Positions 1-6,191 of a stretch of 8,523 nt of DNA are shown piece by piece. The notes beneath the pieces are model-generated. The model did not search any database, was not told where the DNA came from, and saw nothing but the letters and a program-made list of their open reading frames with translations. The stretch is from NCBI GenBank assembly GCA_030688105.1, contig JAUYIV010000143.1:1-8523 (forward strand), in the 5' to 3' direction. A program made the position numbers and the translations under genes. The stretch's first letter is position 1. Every line of letters begins with the position of its first letter. This stretch comes from Actinomycetota bacterium. GTDB taxonomy: Bacteria > Actinomycetota > Acidimicrobiia > Spongiisociales > UBA11373.

Positions 1-1
1 C

Positions 2-1270
2 ATCCAGAGGGAGGCGACGCTCGAGCAGCGCGCCTCGAACCACGCACAGCGCGAGACGCTGATCCTCGACCGGGAGCGTGACATCTCGGTCTCCCGACGC
101 GATGTCGAGCACTTGCGCGAGGAGGCCCGTGCCGCCCTCGAGGCCCTGGCCGGGGTCGATGCCAAGGCGGCCAAGGACGAGCTGCTCCGCCGTGTCGAGG
201 ACGAGGCGCGCCGCGAGGCGATGGTGCTCATGCGAGACATGGACACCAAGGCCCGCGAAGAGGCCGATCGCAGGGCGCGGCGGATCCTCGCGACGACGGT
301 CCAGCGCCTGGCCTCGGAGGTGGTGGCCGAGACCACGGTCACCACGGTGTCCCTCCCGTCGGACGACATGAAGGGCCGCATCATCGGCCGCGATGGACGC
401 AACATCCGGGCATTCGAGGCAGTCACCGGGGTCAACATCATCGTCGACGACACCCCGGAGGCGGTGGCGATTTCTACCTTCGATCCGGTGCGGCGCGAGG
501 TGGCGCGGATCGCCCTCGAGCGACTCATCGCCGACGGGCGAATCCACCCCGCATCCATCGAGGACGCCTACGAGAAGGCGCTCGCCGAGGTCGAGCAGAG
601 CGTGCGGGACTCCGGCGAGTGGGCGCTCCTCGAGGTGGGCGTGTCGAGGCTCCATCCCGAGTTGGTCAACCTGCTCGGCCGTCTGAAGTACCGGTTGTCG
701 TATGGACAGAACGTGCTGAACCATCTCATCGAGTCGGCCAAGGTCGCAGGCATGCTCGCCGCGGAGATCGGGATCAATCCCGACGAGGCGAGGCGCGCCG
801 CCTTCCTCCACGACATCGGCAAGGCGGTGAGCCACGAACTGGGTGGGTCGCATGCGCTGGTTGGCGCCGAGATCGCCCGCAGGTTCGGGGAGGACCCCGC
901 GATCGTCCATGGCATCGAGGCCCACCACAACGAAGTCGAGCCACGGACCCTGACGGCGGTGATCGTCCAGGCGGCCGACGCGGTGTCGGCGAGCCGGCCC
1001 GGAGCCCGCCGCGAAGCCGTCGACTCCTACGTCCGGAGGCTCGAGCAGCTCGAGGCCATCGCCAAGGACTTCGAGGGCGTCGAGCGGGTCTATGCGATGC
1101 AGGCCGGGCGCGAGGTCAGGGTGGTGGTCGATCCTGGGGAGGTCGACGATCTGGGTGCCCACGACCTCGCCCGTCGGATCTCCAAGCGTTTCGAGGAGGA
1201 TCTCCAGTACCCGGGCCAGATCCAGGTGACCGTGATCCGCGAACTGCGCGCCACCGACTACGCCCGATGA
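2..1270 (+). CDS. rny: Ribonuclease Y, 5'-truncated by window edge
   Basis: RNase Y is a membrane-anchored endoribonuclease that starts mRNA decay. The frame is open from base 2 and no true start is visible; the TTG at 113 lies inside the coiled coil and is not the start. About 422 residues are present against roughly 520 in the family, so the N-terminal membrane helix and part of the coiled coil lie upstream. The visible part begins with an Arg/Glu/Ala-rich coiled coil. A KH domain follows, with GRIIGRDGRNIRAFE starting at about base 374. Then comes an HD phosphohydrolase domain whose metal-binding HDIGKA begins at base 809, with a further conserved IEAHHNEVEP. The C-terminus ends in DYAR, close to the usual DYAK-type end. 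The stop TGA overlaps the miaB start (ATGA), suggesting translational coupling. RNase Y is missing from mycobacteria, so its presence here argues for another actinobacterial-like lineage. Confidence 0.96.
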   Translation: MQREATLEQRASNHAQRETLILDRERDISVSRRDVEHLREEARAALEALAGVDAKAAKDELLRRVEDEARREAMVLMRDMDTKAREEADRRARRILATTVQRLASEVVAETTVTTVSLPSDDMKGRIIGRDGRNIRAFEAVTGVNIIVDDTPEAVAISTFDPVRREVARIALERLIADGRIHPASIEDAYEKALAEVEQSVRDSGEWALLEVGVSRLHPELVNLLGRLKYRLSYGQNVLNHLIESAKVAGMLAAEIGINPDEARRAAFLHDIGKAVSHELGGSHALVGAEIARRFGEDPAIVHGIEAHHNEVEPRTLTAVIVQAADAVSASRPGARREAVDSYVRRLEQLEAIAKDFEGVERVYAMQAGREVRVVVDPGEVDDLGAHDLARRISKRFEEDLQYPGQIQVTVIRELRATDYAR

Positions 1271-2655
1271 GCATCGTCGAGCTGGGCATGCCGGTGGTGC
1301 CCGAGCGCCGCATCCCCACCCGGCCGGGCCGCCGCTATCTGGTCCGGACCTTCGGCTGCCAGATGAACGAGCACGACTCGGAGCGAGTCGGGGGGCTGTT
1401 CGAGGCGGACGGCATGGTGCCGGCATCGGGCGTCGGTGACGCCGACGTCGTGTTGATCAACACTTGCTGCGTCCGGGAGAATGCCGACAACCGGCTGTAC
1501 GGGCACCTCGGCCAGCTCAAGGCGGTCAAGGACGAGCGGCCGGGGATGCGCATCCTGGTGGGGGGCTGCCTGGCGCAGAAGGATCGCCAGGTGGTGCAGG
1601 AGAAGGCTCCCTGGGTCGACGTCGTATTCGGGACGCACAACCTCCACCGCGTGGTCACCCTGCTCGATCACGCCGAGGAGTGGGGACCGGTCACCGAGAT
1701 CTGGGACGAGACCGCGTCGATCGACGACGTGCCCTCGAACCTGCCGACGGTACGCGAGGTCTCCCATTCGGCCTGGGTGACCATCACCATCGGTTGCAAC
1801 AATGGCTGCACGTTCTGCATCGTCCCGGTGGTCCGGGGCCGCGAGATCTCACGCCGCCCGGCCGACATCCTCCGTGAGGTGCGCGACCTGGCGGCCGAGG
1901 GCGTGGTCGAGGTCACGCTCCTCGGCCAGAACGTCAACTCGTATGGGCGGGACCTCGCCGTCGACGGGCGGCGCCGGCCGATCTTCGCCGACCTGCTGCG
2001 CCGAGTCGGCGAGGTCGACGGCATCCGGCGCATCCGGTTCACCAGCCCGCACCCCAAGGACATCAAGGATGACGTCATCGCGGCGATGGCCGAGACGCCT
2101 GCGGTGTGCGAGCAGCTCCATCTCCCGCTCCAGAGCGGCAGCGCCAGAATCCTGAGGGCGATGCAACGCGGCTACACCCCGGAGCGCTTCCTGGCGAAGC
2201 TGCGAGCCGCCGAGGCCGCCATCTCCGGGCTGGCGACCTCGACCGACGTGATCGTCGGGTTCCCGGGCGAGACGGAGTCCGACTTCGACGACACCCTGCA
2301 GGTCGTGGAGGAGGCGCGGTTCGACGGCGCGTTCATGTTCATCTACTCGCCCCGACCCGGCACCGCCGCCGCCGAGATGGATGGCCATGTGGATCCTGCG
2401 GTCGCCTCTGAGCGCTTCTCGCGGCTCGCCGAGTTGCAGCGGCGCATCTCGCTGCAGAAGAACGAGGAATTGATCGGCCGGACCTTGGAGGTTCTGGTCG
2501 AGGGCCCCTCCAAGAAGGACCCCGGCATGGCCACCGCCCGTACCCGCACCAACAAGGTGCTTCATCTGCCGGGCGTCCATCTCTCGGGCACGTTCATCGA
2601 TGCCATCGTCGAGCGCGCCGCCCCCAGCCATCTCATCGGGCGGGTGGCGGGCTGA
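1267..2655 (+). CDS. miaB: tRNA-2-methylthio-N6-isopentenyladenosine synthase MiaB
   Basis: MiaB is a radical-SAM methylthiotransferase that adds a methylthio group at C2 of i6A37 in tRNAs reading UNN codons. The product is 462 aa, a normal length. The N-terminal UPF0004 domain carries the three cysteines of the auxiliary 4Fe-4S cluster: C31 in TFGCQMNEHDSE, C67 in NTCCVRENA and C101 in GGCLAQKD. The radical-SAM core has the CX3CX2C motif GCNNGCTFC at C177, C181 and C184. Conserved LLGQNVNSYG and YSPRPGTAA follow, then a C-terminal TRAM-like RNA-binding region from about residue 390. The ATG at 1267 overlaps the rny stop by 4 bp. The frame is open much further upstream, but that stretch lies on rny and has no family similarity. 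The substrate i6A is made by the next gene, miaA. Confidence 0.97.
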   Translation: MSIVELGMPVVPERRIPTRPGRRYLVRTFGCQMNEHDSERVGGLFEADGMVPASGVGDADVVLINTCCVRENADNRLYGHLGQLKAVKDERPGMRILVGGCLAQKDRQVVQEKAPWVDVVFGTHNLHRVVTLLDHAEEWGPVTEIWDETASIDDVPSNLPTVREVSHSAWVTITIGCNNGCTFCIVPVVRGREISRRPADILREVRDLAAEGVVEVTLLGQNVNSYGRDLAVDGRRRPIFADLLRRVGEVDGIRRIRFTSPHPKDIKDDVIAAMAETPAVCEQLHLPLQSGSARILRAMQRGYTPERFLAKLRAAEAAISGLATSTDVIVGFPGETESDFDDTLQVVEEARFDGAFMFIYSPRPGTAAAEMDGHVDPAVASERFSRLAELQRRISLQKNEELIGRTLEVLVEGPSKKDPGMATARTRTNKVLHLPGVHLSGTFIDAIVERAAPSHLIGRVAG

Positions 2656-3563
2656 CCGTCGGGGCGATACTCGGCCCCACCGCGGCCGGCAAGAGTGAGG
2701 TCGCACTGCGGGTCGCCGAGATGACCGGTGCCGAGATCGTGTCGGTCGACAGCGTCCAGGTCTACCGAGGCATGGACATCGGGACCGCCAAGCCGTCGCC
2801 CGAAACCCGCCGACGCGTCCCCCATCACATGATCGACATCGTCGATCCCGTCGACCCGTTCTCGGTGGCCGAGTTCCAGGTGCGGGGTCGTCGCGCCATC
2901 GCCGACATCCAACACCGGGGATCTGCGGTCCTCATCGTCGGCGGAAGCGGGCTGCACTTCCGATCACTCGTCGACCCGCTCGACTTTCCACCGACCGACC
3001 CCGCGGTGCGAGAGGAGGTGGAGCGCCTGTCGCCCGCAGACGCAGTCGCCGAGCTTCTCGCCGCGGATCGAGTGGCCGGCGATCTGGTGGACCTGGCGAA
3101 CCCGCGCCGAGTGGTCAGGGCGGTGGAGATCCTCAGGATCACCGGTCGCACGCCGACGGAGCGAGCCTCGGGGCCGAGGGCCGAGGCGGTGCGGGCCTAC
3201 CGGCCCGAGGTCGACCTGGCCGCAGTGGGGATGGATCCGGGGGACCGGCTCCACGGGCGGGTGGTGCGTCGGCTCGACGGGATGCTCGAGGCGGGATTCC
3301 TCGACGAGGTCCGCGCCCTGCGTCTCGGTCCGACGGCGTCGACCGCAGTCGGGTACCGCGAGATGGCCCGGGTCGTCGAAGGCGCCTGGGATCTCGACAC
3401 CGCCCGGGACCGCGCCATCGACGCCACGACCGCCCTGGCGAGGAGGCAGCGGACCTACCACCGCCGTGATCCGAGGATCGAATGGCTGGAGTGGCATGAT
3501 GACCCCGCGGTCCTCGTCACGGCGGCGGTGGATCGGCTCGAGGAGGCCGGATGGACTTCGTGA
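2652..3563 (+). CDS. miaA: tRNA dimethylallyltransferase MiaA, probable CTG start
   Basis: MiaA transfers a dimethylallyl group to N6 of A37 in tRNAs reading UNN codons, producing the substrate for MiaB. The P-loop GPTAAGKS (bases 2673-2696) lies upstream of the first in-frame ATG at 2721, so starting there would remove the nucleotide-binding motif. Reading back, no in-frame ATG, GTG or TTG occurs between 2553 and 2721. The CTG at 2652 overlaps the miaB stop as CTGA and gives an N-terminus of M-TVGAILGPTAAGKS, the spacing expected for the family. From this start the protein is 303 aa, close to the usual 300-316. Other landmarks are DSVQVYRGMDIGTAK (residues 33-47), PHHMIDIVDP, GGSGLHFRSL, VGYREM and RRQRTYHRRD (about 264-273). 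The 3' end overlaps dapF by 13 bp. Identity is certain; the exact start codon is inferred. Confidence 0.93.
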   Translation: MTVGAILGPTAAGKSEVALRVAEMTGAEIVSVDSVQVYRGMDIGTAKPSPETRRRVPHHMIDIVDPVDPFSVAEFQVRGRRAIADIQHRGSAVLIVGGSGLHFRSLVDPLDFPPTDPAVREEVERLSPADAVAELLAADRVAGDLVDLANPRRVVRAVEILRITGRTPTERASGPRAEAVRAYRPEVDLAAVGMDPGDRLHGRVVRRLDGMLEAGFLDEVRALRLGPTASTAVGYREMARVVEGAWDLDTARDRAIDATTALARRQRTYHRRDPRIEWLEWHDDPAVLVTAAVDRLEEAGWTS

Positions 3564-4312
3564 AGATGGAGGGGCTGGGCAACGACTTCGTGGTCTTGGA
3601 TGGGCCCTTCTCGCCGAGCCCCGATCAGGTCGCGGCCTGGTGTGACCGCCGCCGAGGGATCGGCGCCGACGGGGTGATCGTCGTCACCCCGGTCGACCGG
3701 GCCACGGTGGCGATGGGGTACTGGAACGCCGACGGCTCGGCCGCAGAGATGTGCGGCAACGGCCTGCGGTGCGTCGGCCGGTACGCCGTCGGCCACGGGC
3801 TGGTCGCCGGCACCGATCTGACCGTGATGACGCCGGCAGGCCCGAGGGACATGACCGTCGGCGACGACACCGTGCGGGCACACCTCGGCACGGTCACGAC
3901 CGCCGGGGACCCCGTCGAGGTCGGCGGATACCGGCTCGAGCCGGTGAGCGTCGGCAATCCCCACGCCGTCGCCTTCGTGCCCGATTGCTGGACGGTGCTC
4001 ATAGCCGAAGGCGGATCAATGGTCGAGACCGACCCGGCGTTCTCGGAGCGGACGAACGTCGAGTTCGCCACGGTCGTGTCCCCGGAGCGGATCGATCTGC
4101 GGATATGGGAGCGGGGCGTCGGTGAGACTCTGGCTTGCGGCACCGGGGCAGCCGCCGCGGTGGCCGCCGCCCACCGCAGGGGCCTCACTGGACCGGAGGT
4201 GGACGTGCACCTGCCCGGTGGGGTGCTGCGCGTCGAGATCGTCGACGGCGAGGCCTGGATCGAGGGGCCTGCCAACGAGGTGTTCCGGGGAGTCCTCAGT
4301 CACGAGTCTTGA
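3551..4312 (+). CDS. dapF: Diaminopimelate epimerase
   Basis: DapF interconverts LL- and meso-diaminopimelate without a cofactor, the last step before lysine and the source of the peptidoglycan cross-linking residue. The product is 253 aa, slightly short for the family (about 270-290). It starts MDFVKMEGLGNDFVVLDG, like other DapF proteins. The two catalytic cysteines are present: C68 in MCGNGLRC and C196 in ACGTGAAAA. GNPHAVAFV and ERTNVEF are also conserved. AGGAGG at 3541-3546 serves the ATG at 3551, with a tight 4-nt spacing, and the start lies within the last codons of miaA, so coupling is likely. The last seven codons (GVLSHES) fall inside a 7-bp tandem repeat that continues past the stop, suggesting that the C-terminal tip was remodelled by repeat expansion. 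Confidence 0.97.
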   Translation: MDFVKMEGLGNDFVVLDGPFSPSPDQVAAWCDRRRGIGADGVIVVTPVDRATVAMGYWNADGSAAEMCGNGLRCVGRYAVGHGLVAGTDLTVMTPAGPRDMTVGDDTVRAHLGTVTTAGDPVEVGGYRLEPVSVGNPHAVAFVPDCWTVLIAEGGSMVETDPAFSERTNVEFATVVSPERIDLRIWERGVGETLACGTGAAAAVAAAHRRGLTGPEVDVHLPGGVLRVEIVDGEAWIEGPANEVFRGVLSHES

Positions 4313-4366
4313 GTCCTCGACTCGGGGCCGTCGGTCCTCCGCCATCCGGGTTCAGTCCTCAGCCCT
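4290..4366. repeat. Degenerate heptanucleotide repeat tract across dapF 3' end
   Basis: Starting at 4290 there are four consecutive 7-mers: GAGTCCT, CAGTCAC, GAGTCTT, GAGTCCT. In the same 7-bp phase, CGGTCCT appears at 4332, then CAGTCCT at 4353 and CAGCCCT at 4360. The heptads between them are unlike the consensus. The consensus is roughly (G/C)AGTCCT. The tract spans the dapF stop codon (4310-4312) and enters the convergent gap. It resembles the short tandemly repeated heptamers described from cyanobacteria, though relatedness is not claimed. Two weak hairpins exist here (stems at 4303-4308/4319-4324 and 4360-4364/4373-4377); they could help terminate transcription but lack a T-run. Confidence 0.6.
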
Positions 4367-4410
4367 AGCCGAGGCTGGAGCTGTAGTTGGCACGGGAGCG
4401 GACTTCTTCC

Positions 4411-4438
4411 GGGTGACGGGTAACGGGTAACGGGCAAC
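4411..4438. repeat. 4 x 7-bp tandem repeat GGGTRAC
   Basis: Four contiguous heptamers, GGGTGAC, GGGTAAC, GGGTAAC and GGGCAAC, lie 12 bp past the end of lexA in the convergent dapF/lexA gap. They have the same 7-bp period as the tract at 4290 but a different consensus and phase. No open reading frame explains them. Three-base-period coding and CRISPR are both excluded by unit length and lack of spacers. Confidence 0.8.
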
Positions 4439-4449
4439 GGTCGCGGTTG

Positions 4450-5079
4450 CTACCTCACGGTGCGCAGCACCGCCACCACCTTGCCCACGATCTCGACCCC
4501 GCTGCGGAGGACGATCGGCTCGTAGGCGGGGTTCTCGGGGAGCAGCAACACCCGGTCGCCCTCCCGGCGGAAGCGCTTGACCGTCGCCTCCTCGCCGTCG
4601 ATGAGCGCGGCCACGAGCTCGCCGTTGCTGGCGTCGGGCTGGCGGCGGACCACGACGAGGTCGCCGTCGAAGATCCCGGCGTTGATCATCGAGTCACCCT
4701 GCACCCGAAGCATGAAGACCGGGTCGTTGCCGACCAGCTCGGTGGGGAGCGGGAAGATCTCCTCGATGTCCTCCTCGGCGAGGATGGGCGAGCCGGCCGC
4801 GATCCGGCCCACCAGCGGGACGTCGCGCACCGGGGCGCGCCGGAGCTCTCCGTCGTCGCCGGTGTCGACCACCTCGATGGCCCGCGGCTTCGAGGCGTCA
4901 CGCCGGAGGTAGCCGGCCCGGACCAGGGCGGAGAGGTGACTGTGGACGGTCGACGGTGAGCTGAGGCCGATCGCCTCGCCGATCTCACGAACCGACGGGG
5001 GATATCCCCGGCGTTGCACCGTGGCGAAGATGAAATCCAGGATCTGCTTCTGGCGGTCGCTGATGTCGCTCGGGGACAT
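4450..5079 (-). CDS. lexA: LexA SOS repressor (S24 self-cleaving)
   Basis: LexA represses DNA-damage genes by binding SOS boxes and inactivates itself by autocleavage when RecA-ssDNA filaments form. The product is 209 aa. The N-terminal winged helix-turn-helix spans about residues 7-70, with recognition region SVREIGEAIGLSSPSTVHSHLSALV written here in two parts: SVREIGEAIG and LSSPSTVHSHL. The cleavage site is A95-G96 (RIAAGSP). The catalytic dyad is S130 in GDSM and K168 in EATVKRF. The start at 5079 is chosen because it has an upstream GGGAGGG ribosome site (about 5084-5090) and the protein begins MSPSDISDRQKQIL, as in relatives. The frame stays open upstream but only across the operator region. 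Expression is probably autoregulated through the boxes at 5127-5200. It converges on dapF and diverges from the LysM gene. Confidence 0.97.
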   Translation of the reverse strand: MSPSDISDRQKQILDFIFATVQRRGYPPSVREIGEAIGLSSPSTVHSHLSALVRAGYLRRDASKPRAIEVVDTGDDGELRRAPVRDVPLVGRIAAGSPILAEEDIEEIFPLPTELVGNDPVFMLRVQGDSMINAGIFDGDLVVVRRQPDASNGELVAALIDGEEATVKRFRREGDRVLLLPENPAYEPIVLRSGVEIVGKVVAVLRTVR

Positions 5080-5101
5080 GCTTCCCTCCCTTTTCCGGCA
5101 C

Positions 5102-5130
5102 ACCGTACCCGGTCGGAGCGGCAGAAGCAA
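5102..5130 (-). promoter_or_regulatory. Candidate lexA promoter
   Basis: On the minus strand, TTGCTT (complement of 5125-5130) is followed after 17 bp by TACGGT (complement of 5102-5107). This predicts a transcript start near 5095 and a leader of about 15 nt carrying the GGGAGGG ribosome site. The -35 box overlaps the first LexA box, which would give autorepression. The -10 match is only moderate. Confidence 0.45.
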
Positions 5131-5142
5131 ACATGTGTTCGA
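5127..5142. promoter_or_regulatory. LexA (SOS) box 1, one degenerate half
   Basis: Read on the minus strand this is TCGAACACATGTTTGC. One half (TCGAAC) is perfect and the other (GTTTGC) deviates from GTTCGA. It closely resembles the mycobacterial LexA operator and sits on the candidate lexA -35 box, so it is likely to be a weaker autoregulatory site. Confidence 0.75.
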
Positions 5143-5143
5143 C

Positions 5144-5172
5144 TTGACATCCGAACGGGTGTTCGATAGATT
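5144..5172 (+). promoter_or_regulatory. Strong sigma-70-type promoter of the LysM gene
   Basis: TTGACA (5144-5149), a perfect -35, is followed by a 17-bp spacer and TAGATT (5167-5172) as -10. The predicted start is near 5179, giving a leader of about 105 nt before the ATG at 5284. LexA box 2 occupies 16 of the 17 spacer bases, so LexA binding would exclude RNA polymerase. Confidence 0.75.
5151..5166. promoter_or_regulatory. LexA (SOS) box 2 inside promoter spacer
   Basis: CCGAACGGGTGTTCGA contains the full palindromic consensus CGAAC-N4-GTTCG of Gram-positive and actinobacterial LexA operators. It lies between the -35 and -10 boxes of the LysM gene promoter. Confidence 0.9.
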
Positions 5173-5184
5173 GATCTCCTCAGA

Positions 5185-5200
5185 GCGAACACACGTTCGT
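5185..5200. promoter_or_regulatory. LexA (SOS) box 3 downstream of start site
   Basis: GCGAACACACGTTCGT has the complete CGAAC-N4-GTTCG consensus. It sits about 6-21 bp past the predicted LysM-gene start site and 18 bp beyond box 2. Centre-to-centre spacing of boxes 2 and 3 is 34 bp; boxes 1 and 2 are 24 bp apart. Confidence 0.88.
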
Positions 5201-5233
5201 GTCACACCGGGTCCATAGGGTGTGGAGCGTGTG

Positions 5234-5252
5234 GGGGCCATGCCAAGGCCCC
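5234..5252 (+). other. Leader hairpin before the LysM gene
   Basis: GGGGCC (5234-5239) pairs with GGCCCC (5247-5252) around a 7-nt loop in the roughly 105-nt untranslated leader. It ends 15 nt before the ribosome site at about 5268-5275. It has no U-tract, so it is not an obvious terminator. A role in mRNA stability or translation is possible but unproven. Confidence 0.35.
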
Positions 5253-5283
5253 GCAGACAGCAGAGCAGGAGGGAGCCGGCACC

Positions 5284-5580
5284 ATGACGATCTCCGCCCG
5301 CACCAGGGTCGTGGTTCTCCTCACCTCGGTCGCCCTGGCACTGGCCCTCCTGCTCGCTGTCGGCGTCGCCGCCTGGGCCGACGGCCCGGTGTCCGCGGCC
5401 GAGCCGCCGACCTTCCTGACCCACACGGTTCGCACCGGCGACACCCTGTGGGATCTCGCCTCGGTGCACGCCCCCCAGGGCTCGGATCTGCGCGACTTCG
5501 TCCTCGACCTGAAGTGGGTCAACGATCTCGAGTCGAGCGCCCTCCGGCCGGGCCAGGTCCTGCTGATACCGGTCCCGTAA
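5284..5580 (+). CDS. Small membrane-anchored LysM protein, probable SOS division inhibitor (YneA/Rv2719c-like)
   Basis: The protein is 98 aa. Residues 1-8 are polar and basic, residues 9-31 form one hydrophobic helix, and a short Ala/Pro linker leads to a single LysM domain (about 46-97) with HTVRTGDTLWDLA near its start and LRPGQVLLIPVP at its end. The layout predicts an extracytoplasmic peptidoglycan-binding domain tethered to, or secreted through, the membrane. AGGAGGGAG (5268-5276) fits the ATG at 5284. Two full LexA boxes and a strong promoter precede it, and lexA is divergent. Bacillus yneA and the mycobacterial LysM gene Rv2719c occupy the same place; their products delay division or alter the wall during the SOS response. 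It is about the size of YneA and lacks any extra hydrolase domain. Location, topology and boxes are visible; the division-inhibitor role is inferred. Confidence 0.88.
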   Translation: MTISARTRVVVLLTSVALALALLLAVGVAAWADGPVSAAEPPTFLTHTVRTGDTLWDLASVHAPQGSDLRDFVLDLKWVNDLESSALRPGQVLLIPVP

Positions 5581-5618
5581 CGCCCCGACCAGGGACCGAC
5601 CGCCCAACGCACTCGCCC

Positions 5619-5637
5619 CGCCCACCCGCGGTGGGCG
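5619..5637 (+). terminator. Hairpin after LysM gene, probable terminator
   Basis: CGCCCACC (5619-5626) and GGTGGGCG (5630-5637) form a perfect 8-bp GC-rich stem with a 3-nt CGC loop, 39 bp past the LysM stop and 42 bp before nrdR. No U-run follows (TAGGGAG), as is common for hairpins in high-GC bacteria. It would isolate the SOS transcript from nrdR. Confidence 0.5.
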
Positions 5638-5665
5638 TAGGGAGACGCCCGGTCCATCTCAGAGG

Positions 5666-5671
5666 TACCCT
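5666..5671 (+). promoter_or_regulatory. -10 box placing nrdR transcript start at its ATG
   Basis: TACCCT fits the TANNNT -10 pattern and ends 7 nt before the nrdR ATG (5679), so transcription could begin on the A of the start codon. There is no well-placed ribosome site (the nearest GAGG is 13 nt upstream), which supports a leaderless mRNA. No convincing -35 box is seen. Confidence 0.45.
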
Positions 5672-5678
5672 CCGAGCC

Positions 5679-6125
5679 ATGCGGTGCCCGTATTGCGGTG
5701 CTGAGGACACCCGGGTGGTGGACAGCCGGCCGGCCGAGGGTGGGGCGACCATCCGCCGCCGTCGCTCCTGTGAGGTCTGCGAGAACCGGTTCACCACGTA
5801 CGAGCGCCGGGAGAGCACGCCGATGGTCCGCAAGCGCGACGGCCGCATCGAGCCCTTTTCTGCTCACAAGGTTCGCGCCGGGGTGGCCAACGCCCTCGCC
5901 GACCGCGAGGTCGCCGAAGGCGCCATCGACTCACTCGTCGGCGAGATCGAGGCCTTCGTCGAAGGCCACGGCGAGGTCACCACCGAAGAGATCGGCCGAC
6001 GCGTCCTGGAGGCGCTGCGGCATCTCGACGAGGTCGCCTATCTCCGGTTCGCCTCGGTCTACAAGGAGTTCGAAGGCGCCCGCGACTTCGAACGGGAGAT
6101 GGCGGCCCTGGAGGATCCCGGCTGA
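5679..6125 (+). CDS. nrdR: Transcriptional repressor NrdR
   Basis: NrdR represses ribonucleotide reductase genes in response to ATP/dATP levels. The product is 148 aa, typical for the family. The zinc ribbon uses C3, C6, C31 and C34 (MRCPYCG and CEVCENRFTTYER). An ATP-cone follows from about residue 49 (VRKRDGRIEPFSAHKV) to about 139 (YLRFASVYKEF). The ATG at 5679 is required to keep the zinc ribbon at the extreme N-terminus; the frame is open upstream across the LysM gene but carries no family signal there. Its place after lexA-LysM matches mycobacteria. No ribonucleotide reductase gene or clear NrdR box is seen in this window, so it probably acts elsewhere in the genome. Confidence 0.97.
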   Translation: MRCPYCGAEDTRVVDSRPAEGGATIRRRRSCEVCENRFTTYERRESTPMVRKRDGRIEPFSAHKVRAGVANALADREVAEGAIDSLVGEIEAFVEGHGEVTTEEIGRRVLEALRHLDEVAYLRFASVYKEFEGARDFEREMAALEDPG

Positions 6126-6191
6126 GCGTTTTCGCCCCGGGGGAGGGGGACCTCCACGGTGGGGGACTCCGCGGCTTCCGCCTGCGGCTTG

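Noticed and set aside
113..115. TTG as start of rny
   Set aside because: The frame is open to the window edge and encodes coiled-coil sequence typical of RNase Y. A start here would remove the membrane anchor.
1849..2706. 285-codon open frame on the minus strand opposite miaB
   Set aside because: It is antisense to well-conserved MiaB sequence, has Arg/Gly/Ala-biased composition typical of high-GC shadow frames, and no recognisable domain.
4411..4438. CRISPR or origin-type iteron array
   Set aside because: The units are 7 bp and contiguous with no spacers, and no replication initiator or cas gene is nearby.
4450..5625. Extension of the lexA frame to 391 aa
   Set aside because: The upstream part runs across the LexA boxes and antisense to the LysM gene. 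The start at 5079 has a good ribosome site and the family N-terminus.
6135..6190. Palindrome CCCCGGGG, a GGAGG/CCTCC hairpin and a GCGGCTT direct repeat between nrdR and the membrane-protein gene
   Set aside because: All are short and GC-only in a GC-rich gap with no T-run; a bidirectional terminator is possible but not distinguishable from composition.
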